Source: Nanogingivalis sp963517825
Lineage (GTDB): Bacteria; Patescibacteriota; Saccharimonadia; Saccharimonadales; Saccharimonadaceae
DNA: 64,000 bases
Direction: 5' to 3'
Assembly: GCA_963517825.1 (NCBI GenBank)
Contig: CAUQGB010000001.1
Location: forward strand, 191,176 to 255,175
Positions 51,197 through 58,379 of the stretch are shown here, one piece after another (within the stretch, counting starts at the first letter, position 1; every line of letters starts with the position of its first letter). The notes beneath the pieces are model-generated. The model made no database searches and was not told where the DNA came from. It saw nothing but the letters and a program-made list of their open reading frames with translations. A program made the translations under genes and the position numbers.

Positions 51197-51707
51197 AAAG
51201 CAATATTCTTTCGAAAATGTTGTTTGGAAGGAGTATTTTATTGAGGATATCTGTGATATTAAGTCCGGTGTTCGTTTAGCAAAAGCTGAACAGAAAAAGG
51301 GTAAAATTCCATTTGTTGGCGCTGTTGATAATAATAACGGCGTAACTGAATTTATTGAAAATATTAACAATAGTTTTGATAAAAATATCCTTAGTGTAAA
51401 TTATAATGGTAGCGTTGTGGAAACTTTTTATCATCCATATGAAAGCATTTTTTCAGATGACGTGAAAAGAGTTTCTTTTACCGATAAAAGCCAAAATAAT
51501 GAATATGCATTACTTTTTCTTAAACAGATGATAATTCAGCAAAAATCTAAATATCAGTATGGATATAAATTTAATGGCAAAAGAATGGCGCGACAAAAAA
51601 TAATTCTCCCTTCAAAAAATAATAGCACTCCAGATTATGATTTCATGAAAAAGTACATGATGATTCAGGAAATTCTTAAAATTAAGGAAATATTGGAGTT
51701 TTATTGA
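51177..51707 (+). CDS. Specificity subunit, third target-recognition segment
   Basis: 176 aa from the ATG at 51177, formed by the last AT unit and the following G. A third recognition domain: NVVWKEYFIEDICDIKSGVR, IPFVGAVDNNNGVTEFI, YQYGYKFNGKRMARQKIILP and the shortened helical end TPDYDFMKKYMMIQEILKIK. No ribosome site stands before this ATG, so it is probably expressed as a fusion with segment two when the AT tract has 11 or 8 units, or weakly on its own. Sequence differs widely from the other two domains, as expected if each reads a different DNA half-site. Confidence 0.75.
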   Translation: MIAKKLKKQYSFENVVWKEYFIEDICDIKSGVRLAKAEQKKGKIPFVGAVDNNNGVTEFIENINNSFDKNILSVNYNGSVVETFYHPYESIFSDDVKRVSFTDKSQNNEYALLFLKQMIIQQKSKYQYGYKFNGKRMARQKIILPSKNNSTPDYDFMKKYMMIQEILKIKEILEFY

Positions 51708-51726
51708 TTTTTTCCCCTAAAAATGA

Positions 51727-51773
51727 TATAATTTAAAGGAATATTAGCTCAGCTTATTTGAAAGAATAGGCTT
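51727..51773 (+). promoter_or_regulatory. Promoter and leader hairpin of rpsF-ssb-rpsR
   Basis: TGATATAAT (TATAAT 51727-51732), predicted start at about 51739, then an 8-bp stem AGCTTATT / AATAGGCT with loop TGAAAG (51752-51773), followed by AAAGGAG before rpsF. It might serve autoregulation by S6/S18, but the known S6:S18 motif was not recognised in it. Confidence 0.45.
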
Positions 51774-51790
51774 TAACCAAAGGAGTAAAA

Positions 51791-52102
51791 ATGAAGGATT
51801 ACGAACTTACAGTTCTTATTCATCCAGATTTCGAAAACGATCTTGACAAAGTTCTAGATAAAATTCGAGGTTTGGTTGCTGCTAATGGCGGTGAAATTGC
51901 AAAAGAAGACAGCTGGGGTAAGAAAAAACTTGCTTACACAATTAAAGGTCAAGATTTTGCAACTTATGTTGCTATGGATCTAAAACTTCCAGCAACTGCA
52001 CCACTAAAAATTAGTAACACTTTGAATATTACTGACGAAGTTTTGCGATATTTGCTTGTTAAAGCAGAAGAGCGACCAGTTGTAGAATCAGAAGAAAAAT
52101 AA
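51791..52102 (+). CDS. rpsF: Ribosomal protein bS6
   Basis: 103 aa, normal. It has the S6 pattern MKDYELTVLIHPDF, VAANGGEIAKEDSWGKKKLA and ITDEVLRYLLVKAEER. It pairs with S18 on the 30S platform. AAAGGAG at ideal distance. First gene of the rpsF-ssb-rpsR operon, which has the order seen in most bacteria. Confidence 0.96.
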   Translation: MKDYELTVLIHPDFENDLDKVLDKIRGLVAANGGEIAKEDSWGKKKLAYTIKGQDFATYVAMDLKLPATAPLKISNTLNITDEVLRYLLVKAEERPVVESEEK

Positions 52103-52125
52103 TTTTTTAAGAATAGGATAGAATT

Positions 52126-52557
52126 ATGGCTTTTAATAAAGTAATACTAATGGGAAATCTAACTGCAGACCCAGAACTTCGAACAACTCCAAGTGGTCAA
52201 AATCTAGCAAGTTTCACTCTTGCAATCAACCGAACTTGGAATAACGCCAATGGTGAGCGCCAAGAAGAAACAAGTTTTATTAACTGTACTGCTTGGGGAA
52301 AAACTGGTGAAACAATTTCGAAATATGTTTCGAAAGGTCGCCAATTGCTAGTGAGTGGTCGTTTGCAACAACGAACTTGGCAAGATAAAGATACTGGAAA
52401 GAATCGAAGCGCAATTGATGTTGTAGTTGAAGAATTTAGTTTTGTTAGTGATGGTAGTCGTGGTGGAAATTCTGCTCCTACTGCTAAAGCTGAAGAACCA
52501 ACTGTTAGCGACGACTTTTCAGATGAGCCAATTGATCTATCTGATATCCCATTCTAA
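52126..52557 (+). CDS. ssb: Single-stranded DNA-binding protein
   Basis: 143 aa. OB fold with MAFNKVILMGNLTADPELRT, SFTLAINRTW, FINCTAWGKTGETISKYVSK and RLQQRTWQDKDTGKNRSAID, a short Ser/Gly/Ala linker and the acidic tip DLSDIPF used to recruit partner proteins. It coats single-stranded DNA in replication, repair and, in competent cells, during DNA uptake. Confidence 0.96.
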   Translation: MAFNKVILMGNLTADPELRTTPSGQNLASFTLAINRTWNNANGERQEETSFINCTAWGKTGETISKYVSKGRQLLVSGRLQQRTWQDKDTGKNRSAIDVVVEEFSFVSDGSRGGNSAPTAKAEEPTVSDDFSDEPIDLSDIPF

Positions 52558-52575
52558 ATTTAAAAAGGAGTTAAA

Positions 52576-52776
52576 ATGGCTAAACGATTTAAACGAGAAA
52601 TCCCAGCGTATTTTGATTACCGAGATGTTAAAACTTTGCAAAAATTTGTAAACATCTATGGTCAAATTGAGCCAGCTACAAAAACTGGTTTGAGCGCTAA
52701 ACAACAACGACAATTGACAGTTGCTATCAAACGTGCACGTCACTTGGCATTGTTGGCATTCGTAACAAATGCTTAA
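52576..52776 (+). CDS. rpsR: Ribosomal protein bS18
   Basis: 66 aa. Core signature FDYRDVKTLQKFVNIYGQIE, KTGLSAKQQRQLTVAIKRAR and HLALLAFV. No zinc-binding Cys. AAAAGGAG before the ATG. Last gene of the operon. Confidence 0.96.
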   Translation: MAKRFKREIPAYFDYRDVKTLQKFVNIYGQIEPATKTGLSAKQQRQLTVAIKRARHLALLAFVTNA

Positions 52777-52783
52777 TTAAATT

Positions 52784-52825
52784 TTCGAATCTTCCTCGCT
52801 CAAAACTGGGTGGGGAAGATTTATT
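52784..52825 (+). terminator. Hairpin between rpsR and efp
   Basis: AATCTTCC / GGAAGATT arms enclosing a C/G-containing loop, then TTATTTTAAA. It may end the rpsR operon or partly attenuate read-through into efp. Confidence 0.5.
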
Positions 52826-52848
52826 TTAAAAATATTTTAAGGAGGAAA

Positions 52849-53409
52849 ATGTATCAACCAACTGATTTGAAAAAAGGTGTAGTTTTTCAGCTTGATGGTC
52901 AACCATATCGCGTAGTTGAATATAACCAAAAAGTTGTAGGTCGTGGTGGAAGTATCGTAAGCTTAAAAATTAAAAACCTTATCACAGGTGCTTTGTTACC
53001 TAAAACTTTTAAAGGTCAAGATAAAGTTGAGCCTGCAGAAGTTACGAACAAGAAAGTTCAATATCTTTATAATGATGGCGAAGATTTTCATTTTATGGAT
53101 CCGGAAACATTTGAACAATTTCAACTTTCGAAAGATATTATTGACGATGCTGCAGGTTATCTAAAAGAGGCAGAAGAACTAAATCTTCAATTCTTTGATG
53201 GAAAAGTTATTAATGTTGAATTACCTAAAAATGTTTGGCTTAAAGTTGTTTATACTGAGAATGTGGTGAAGGGTGATACAACTTCAAGCGTTCTAAAAGA
53301 TGCTGAACTCGAGACTGGTATAACGGTTAAAGTTCCTGCATTTATTAAAGAAAATGATGTTATTTCAGTTGACACTTCGACTGGTGAATATCGAGAACGA
53401 CAAAAATAA
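52849..53409 (+). CDS. efp: Elongation factor P with Arg at the tip
   Basis: 186 aa from the ATG at 52849, with TAAGGAGG upstream. Three-domain EF-P: MYQPTDLKKGVVFQLDGQPY, the tip loop VVGRGGSIVSLKIKNL, then DFHFMDPETFEQFQLSKD, VELPKNVWLKVVYTE and the end VPAFIKENDVISVDTSTGEY. The residue at the modification site is Arg 32 (Lys 34 in E. coli), so lysyl- modification by EpmA-type enzymes is not expected. EF-P rescues ribosomes stalled at proline runs, relevant for the Pro-rich proteins here. Confidence 0.95.
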   Translation: MYQPTDLKKGVVFQLDGQPYRVVEYNQKVVGRGGSIVSLKIKNLITGALLPKTFKGQDKVEPAEVTNKKVQYLYNDGEDFHFMDPETFEQFQLSKDIIDDAAGYLKEAEELNLQFFDGKVINVELPKNVWLKVVYTENVVKGDTTSSVLKDAELETGITVKVPAFIKENDVISVDTSTGEYRERQK

Positions 53410-53421
53410 TTAGGTTAATAT

Positions 53422-53456
53422 AAAATAGGCTCAAATTTTAGCCTATTTTATATTGT
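53422..53456 (+). terminator. Terminator of efp
   Basis: AAAATAGGCT / AGCCTATTTT perfect stem with T-rich tail. Confidence 0.75.
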
Positions 53457-53520
53457 ATAAAAATATTGGACAGCATATGATTGCTGGAAATTATATTAGA
53501 AATATAGTATAATATAAGAT

Positions 53521-54243
53521 ATGAAAATTAGATTAGACAATCTACTAGTAGACAGAAAAATGGTTGAAAGTCGCTCCCAGGCTGAAAGCTATATAAAGCT
53601 TGGTAAGATTACAGTTGATGGTGTTAAGAGAACTAAACCAGGTTTTTTTGTTGATGTCGATTCTGAATTAAAAATCCTTCAGCGAGTTCAATATGTATCG
53701 CGGGCAGGATTGAAACTAGAAAGTGTAGCTAAAAAAATGCGAATTGATTTTCGTAATAAAACGGTTCTAGATGTTGGCTCGAGTACGGGAGGGTTTACGG
53801 ATTATTCTTTGAAGAATGGTGCTAACAAAGTCATTGCTGTTGACGTTGGTACAGATCAGTTGCATCCAAAATTAAGGTTGAACAAAAAAGTTGAACTACA
53901 TGAGAAAACCGATATTCGAAACTTTAAAACAGATCAGAAAGTCGACGTAGTGGTTATTGATGTTAGTTTTATATCTATAAAGGAAATTCTTCCAAGTGTC
54001 GTAAACCTTTCTAATAAGAACACAAAAATAGCGGCAATGGTCAAACCGCAGTTTGAAGCGGGAAGAAATGGAACTGCTAACGGCGTTGTAAAAAATAACT
54101 CTTATCGTAGGAAAATTCTTCAAGATTTTGAAAATTGGTGCCGTTCAAATAATTTATACATAGAGAATAAAAGAGATAGTGAAGTTAAAGGAACGAAAGG
54201 TAATCAAGAAAGATTTTATATTTTAAGGAAGACGAGTAAATAA
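53521..54243 (+). CDS. tlyA: TlyA family rRNA 2'-O-methyltransferase
   Basis: 240 aa. An N-terminal S4 RNA-binding domain (MKIRLDNLLVDRKMVESRSQ, GKITVDGV) followed by an RrmJ-like methyltransferase: VSRAGLKLESV, VLDVGSSTGGFTDYSL (SAM site), DVVVIDVSFISIKEILP, MVKPQFEAGR and a C-terminal Glu-containing SEVKGTKGNQERFYIL. It probably methylates 16S and/or 23S rRNA ribose. Although called hemolysin in old annotations, it is an RNA enzyme. TATAAT ends seven bases before the ATG; leaderless. Confidence 0.92.
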   Translation: MKIRLDNLLVDRKMVESRSQAESYIKLGKITVDGVKRTKPGFFVDVDSELKILQRVQYVSRAGLKLESVAKKMRIDFRNKTVLDVGSSTGGFTDYSLKNGANKVIAVDVGTDQLHPKLRLNKKVELHEKTDIRNFKTDQKVDVVVIDVSFISIKEILPSVVNLSNKNTKIAAMVKPQFEAGRNGTANGVVKNNSYRRKILQDFENWCRSNNLYIENKRDSEVKGTKGNQERFYILRKTSK

Positions 54244-54273
54244 AAAGACCGAATTCATCGGTCTTTAGTTTTT
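54243..54273. terminator. Bidirectional terminator between tlyA and ychF
   Basis: AAAGACCGA / TCGGTCTTT perfect stem shared by the convergent genes. Confidence 0.75.
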
Positions 54274-55349
54274 TATACATTAAATCTAAACTCAACAACA
54301 TCATTTGGGGACATTACGTAATCCTTGCCTTCGGTTCGGATTTTACCGTGGTTTTTAGCTTCTAGTTCACTACCGCATTCCACTAAATCGTTGTAGTTTA
54401 TAACTTGTGCAGCGATAAACCCTCTTTCGAAATCTGTGTGGATAACGCCAGCTGCCTGTGGTGCAGTCCAGCCTTTTTTGATTGTCCAGGCGTGCACTTC
54501 TTTTGGTCCAGCAGTCATGTAGCTTTGTAATCCTAAGGTGTCGTAAGCTGCGTGGATCATTTGGTTGAGCCCAGTTTCTTTTACTCCATAGCTTTCGAGT
54601 AAATCTTTTGCATCATTTTCGTCTAATCCCTTCAATTCTTCTTCAAGTTTTGCGCAGACAAAGATAGATTTTGCGGGTAGAACCATTTCTGCAAGTTCAC
54701 TTTTTTTCGCGTCATCGACTAATGTATTTTCGTCAACGTTAAAGGCGTAAATTACAGGCTTAGCTGTTAACAAGTGTAAATCAGCAATAGCTTCTAAGTC
54801 TAAATCTTTTATACTTGATAATACATTTCCAGATTGAAGTTGTTCAAGTAATTTGTTCAAGTAGTCGGCTTGTTTTCTGAGGGCTGGCTTAGCTTTTGCT
54901 TCTTTTTGAAGCTTTGGTAGCCGGTTTTCAATAGTCTGAATGTCTGCTAGGATTAGCTCAGTATTAATAACTTCAATGTCATTTTTTGGATTAACTTCAT
55001 TTGATACGTGGACAATATCGTTATTTACGAAAGCTCGGACGATATGGACTATCGCGTCGCATTGGCGAATATTTGCGAGAAATTTATTTCCTAATCCTTC
55101 ACCTTTCGAAGCACCAGCAACAAGCCCAGCAATATCAACAAAAGTCACAGTGGCTGGAATAATTTTTTGCGAACCATAAATTTCCGCTAATTTATTTAAT
55201 CTTGGATCTGGCACTGGCACAATTCCAGTATTTGGCTCAATTGTTGCAAAAGGGTAATTTGCTGCTAAAATATCATTATTAGTTAGTGCGTTAAATAGTG
55301 TTGATTTGCCAACATTTGGTAGTCCAACAATTCCAATTGATAAACTCAT
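54273..55349 (-). CDS. ychF: Ribosome-binding ATPase/GTPase YchF (OBG-like)
   Basis: 358 aa, normal. P-loop GLPNVGKSTLFNALT, FATIEPNTGIVPVPD, G3 DIAGLVAGASKGEGLGNKFL, and the C-terminal TGS domain (LQSYMTAGPKEVHAWTIKKG, GVIHTDFERGFI). The G4 motif is NVDE rather than NKxD, which in this family gives ATP preference. It binds ribosomes and responds to stress. AAAGGAG before the ATG; single gene. Confidence 0.95.
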   Translation of the reverse strand: MSLSIGIVGLPNVGKSTLFNALTNNDILAANYPFATIEPNTGIVPVPDPRLNKLAEIYGSQKIIPATVTFVDIAGLVAGASKGEGLGNKFLANIRQCDAIVHIVRAFVNNDIVHVSNEVNPKNDIEVINTELILADIQTIENRLPKLQKEAKAKPALRKQADYLNKLLEQLQSGNVLSSIKDLDLEAIADLHLLTAKPVIYAFNVDENTLVDDAKKSELAEMVLPAKSIFVCAKLEEELKGLDENDAKDLLESYGVKETGLNQMIHAAYDTLGLQSYMTAGPKEVHAWTIKKGWTAPQAAGVIHTDFERGFIAAQVINYNDLVECGSELEAKNHGKIRTEGKDYVMSPNDVVEFRFNV

Positions 55350-55448
55350 AAAATCTCCTTTTAATGTCTTTTTATTTTAACATAAAAGTTTGTAAAATAA
55401 AAATAAAAAAGCTTGATTTTTTAATTACGTTTATGTTAAAATATAGGC

Positions 55449-56498
55449 ATGATTAATATTAAAGGTGTGGGCGATTCCTTCTCGTTAGATATTGGAACAA
55501 ATGCGATTCGTGCTGTCCAACTTTCGAAAGCTGGAGAGAATTCTTGGAATTTGGTTGGCCTCGGTTATACACCAGTCGACCCTCAATTGGTTTTGAGTAA
55601 TTCCGATGAAAGCCGTCGTCGTTTGGGAGAAATTATCTCAACGATGATCGGGCAGAGTGATATTAAAACAAAAAATGTAGCGATTAGTCTTGCGTCCCAG
55701 AAGACATTTACAACAATTTTTGAAGTACCAAAGCAGGACATGCGAGAATTGCAAAAAAATATTAAATATCAAGTTGACCAATATATTCCAATGGCGGTTG
55801 ATGATGCTCAAGTTGATTGGGCTCTTCTTGGTGAATCGCTTTCGAATCCTGATTCGTTAGAGATTTTACTTGCGAGCACAGCTAAAGCTTATAGTGAAGA
55901 GAAGATGGAATTTATTGAAGGTTTAGGTTTTAATGTTGTTGCGAGTGAGCCTGATTCTTTAGCGATGACTCGTGCCCTAATCATGACTAATCAATCTGGT
56001 CAAGCTCAATTGATTATTGATATGGGTGAACTTTCTACGGATTTATCCATCGTATATCAAGGCGCACCAAGACTTGTTCGAACGATTCCTATTGGAATAT
56101 CGAGTTTAGTAAAATCTGCAACTCAAAATTTGAACATTAAAGAAGATCAAGCTCGCCAATTTATTATGAAATTTGGTTTAGCCCAAGATAAACTTGAAGG
56201 CCAGGTTTTTCGTGCTATTGAAATTATACTTGAGAACTTTGTTCAGGAAATTACTAAATCAATAAAATTTTTAGGAACAAAATATCAAAATGTTCAAGTT
56301 GGAGTAATTTCGCTATCAGGATTTTCTGGGGTTATTCCTCAAATGCCAGAATATGTTTCTTCGAAAACTGGAATTCAATCGTATTCTGCAAACCCTTTCC
56401 AGAATGTTAATGTTCCAGCAAAATATCAGCAACAGGTTTCAGCTATCGGTAATGAATTTGCGGTCGCTGTTGGTTTAGCTGAAAGGAGTAATAAATAA
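55449..56498 (+). CDS. pilM: Type IV pilus assembly protein PilM
   Basis: 349 aa. Actin-like ATPase fold: SLDIGTNAIRAVQLSKAG (phosphate 1), SLASQKTFTTIFEVP, YQVDQYIPMAVDDAQVDWAL, LIIDMGELSTDLSIVYQGAP (phosphate 2) and SLSGFSGVIPQMPEY. It forms a cytoplasmic ring that binds the N-terminus of PilN and controls the pilus motor. First gene of the pilus operon; TGTTAAAAT ends six bases before the ATG, so leaderless. Its stop overlaps pilN. Confidence 0.93.
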   Translation: MINIKGVGDSFSLDIGTNAIRAVQLSKAGENSWNLVGLGYTPVDPQLVLSNSDESRRRLGEIISTMIGQSDIKTKNVAISLASQKTFTTIFEVPKQDMRELQKNIKYQVDQYIPMAVDDAQVDWALLGESLSNPDSLEILLASTAKAYSEEKMEFIEGLGFNVVASEPDSLAMTRALIMTNQSGQAQLIIDMGELSTDLSIVYQGAPRLVRTIPIGISSLVKSATQNLNIKEDQARQFIMKFGLAQDKLEGQVFRAIEIILENFVQEITKSIKFLGTKYQNVQVGVISLSGFSGVIPQMPEYVSSKTGIQSYSANPFQNVNVPAKYQQQVSAIGNEFAVAVGLAERSNK

Positions 56499-57265
56499 TG
56501 GTTGAAATTAACCTTTTACCAGATGTTAAAAGAGATCTTCTTAAAGCTCAACAGCTCCGAAATATCGTTACTTTTGTGTCTATAGTTATTGGTGGCGCGA
56601 TGCTTGCTGGGGTAATTTTATTATTCCTAACGACTAAAGGTCAAGAATTACTTATGAGCTTAAAAACTAGTGAGATTTCGAATAAATTTTCTGATATGCA
56701 GAAAATTCAAGATGGTGAAACAGCAGCTACTCTCCGAAATCAGTTGAATGCTATTCAGAAAATTCGAAATGCTTCGCCAGATACCTCACGACTAATTGGA
56801 ACAATTTTGCCAGCAATCCAAACCACTGGTGAAAACGCCGTTCAGTTTTCCGCGTTAAATTATGACCCTGAAACTCGAATTGTTTCAATTGAAGGTCAGA
56901 CAAACAATGGCTTTCCAGCTCTTGAAGCTTTCATTAAGACAATTAAATATTCACAAATTATTTACGACGGTAAAGATTCTCAATGTAAGGCTAGCGAAGT
57001 CGAAAAAGATGCCAATATTTGCATGATTGCCGAAGAAGGATCGGTTGCGCGAACTGAAAGTTCACTTGGAACTAATGATCAAGGTCAAAGTGTTTTGCGT
57101 TTTGCTATCAATTTTAAATTGAACGAAGCAGCTTTAAAATTCTCTTCAAAGAATTTTGCAGTTAAAACTCTTGGCCGAAAGAATGTGACAGACTCAACTG
57201 TTCAGGTTCCTGCTGGAATCTTCACTCAAAATTCGAAAAAAGATTCTGAAAAGGAGAATAAGTAA
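56498..57265 (+). CDS. pilN: Type IV pilus assembly protein PilN
   Basis: 255 aa. It begins MVEINLLPDVKRDLLKAQQL, the PilM-binding N-I-N-L-L-P motif; one membrane helix (about 25-48), a coiled coil and an extracytoplasmic ferredoxin-like domain with two Cys. Together with PilO it forms the alignment complex across the membrane. TAATG overlap with pilM and pilO. Confidence 0.88.
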   Translation: MVEINLLPDVKRDLLKAQQLRNIVTFVSIVIGGAMLAGVILLFLTTKGQELLMSLKTSEISNKFSDMQKIQDGETAATLRNQLNAIQKIRNASPDTSRLIGTILPAIQTTGENAVQFSALNYDPETRIVSIEGQTNNGFPALEAFIKTIKYSQIIYDGKDSQCKASEVEKDANICMIAEEGSVARTESSLGTNDQGQSVLRFAINFKLNEAALKFSSKNFAVKTLGRKNVTDSTVQVPAGIFTQNSKKDSEKENK

Positions 57266-58131
57266 TGGGCGAGAATAAAGAAGTAGCTTTCTTGAAGAGA
57301 AATGCTATCAATAAAGCCAACCAAATGATGTTTTTAGCGGTAGCTGGTGCTGCTTTAATTGCCGGTGCTTCTATTGTTGGGATGATTTATCTTTTTAGGA
57401 TGTTTACATTCAATGCTAAGGTTCTTGGCGAACAAGATAAAAGTATTTCAACTATTCAAAAGAATATTCAGAATATTGAAGATCTTAAGAGCAAGTTGAG
57501 TTCGTTAGAAACCGACTCAAACCTTAACGAGCGAAATCTAAAATCTAATGCTGAAGATGGCGGACTTCGTGTTATTGCTGATGCTTTACCGGATAGTGAA
57601 AATGCTGCAGCTCTCGCTGCTAGCCTTGAGAAAAAGATTTTTTCTGAAGGTGTAACTTTAGATTCATTTAGTATTGACTCTGCTGATTCTGCGGGTGTGA
57701 GCGCTTCAAGCTCTGGAGGCTCATCTTCCTCCTCTTCATCTAATTCAACCTCTGCTATTGAGGATCCGAACAAAATTCCAAATGGTGTGAAAGATATTCA
57801 ATTTTCAGCAACAATATCTGCTGGATTTCAAGCTGAAGGTGCAAATTCTGCACAAGCTGCTAAGTCTCAGGATGAAGCTCTTAATAATTTAATTAATACT
57901 GTTCGAAAAATGGAAAGATCTATTCGGGCAATCAATATTACGAGCTTTAAGTTTGAGCGTTCAACCAACCGATTCAGCCTTAATTTTTCAGCTAAATCCT
58001 ACTACTATCCTAAATATGTAATGAAGCTCGAAAGTAAGAGTGTTAAGGCTGACGAAACTGCAAAGCCTACAAATTCAGCAGCTGGAAATAACGCAACTAA
58101 AAGCACTGGCGCTTCAGGAGGTTCGAAATAA
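57265..58131 (+). CDS. pilO: Type IV pilus assembly protein PilO-like
   Basis: 288 aa. A short cytoplasmic start, one membrane helix (about 18-45), a coiled coil with STIQKNIQNIEDLKSKLSSL, a globular domain and a Ser-rich insertion (about 148-170) that is low complexity. It would pair with PilN. The C-terminal 25 residues are Ala/Ser/Thr-rich. The call rests on context and topology more than on sequence. Confidence 0.75.
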   Translation: MGENKEVAFLKRNAINKANQMMFLAVAGAALIAGASIVGMIYLFRMFTFNAKVLGEQDKSISTIQKNIQNIEDLKSKLSSLETDSNLNERNLKSNAEDGGLRVIADALPDSENAAALAASLEKKIFSEGVTLDSFSIDSADSAGVSASSSGGSSSSSSSNSTSAIEDPNKIPNGVKDIQFSATISAGFQAEGANSAQAAKSQDEALNNLINTVRKMERSIRAINITSFKFERSTNRFSLNFSAKSYYYPKYVMKLESKSVKADETAKPTNSAAGNNATKSTGASGGSK

Positions 58132-58349
58132 TGAAAAAAACTGATATTGCGATGATTGTTTTGATTGCGGGTTTTAGTGTTTTGGTTTCATACTTGGTTA
58201 TTAATTCTTTGGCGCAGGGTGGATTCTCCGAACAAACTTATGAGGTTAAAGAAACTAGTCCCATTTCGAACGAATATGTGAAGCCAAGTAGTGATATTTT
58301 TAATTCAGAAGCTATTAACCCAACGGTTCAAATTAATATTGGACAATAA
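58131..58349 (+). CDS. Small membrane protein of the pilus operon
   Basis: 72 aa with one membrane helix (about 6-28) and a polar extracytoplasmic tail with several Pro, Ser and Asn. Starts in the stop of pilO (TAATG). The position after pilO recalls PilP, but the size is much smaller and no lipobox is present. It may be a minor stator subunit. Confidence 0.65.
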   Translation: MKKTDIAMIVLIAGFSVLVSYLVINSLAQGGFSEQTYEVKETSPISNEYVKPSSDIFNSEAINPTVQINIGQ

Positions 58350-58379
58350 GATACCAAATAAATTTTAAAAAGGAATATA

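Noticed and set aside
51739..51790. S6:S18 riboswitch-like leader
   Set aside because: Only a single hairpin is visible and the characteristic bulge sequence was not recognised; kept as a plain leader hairpin.
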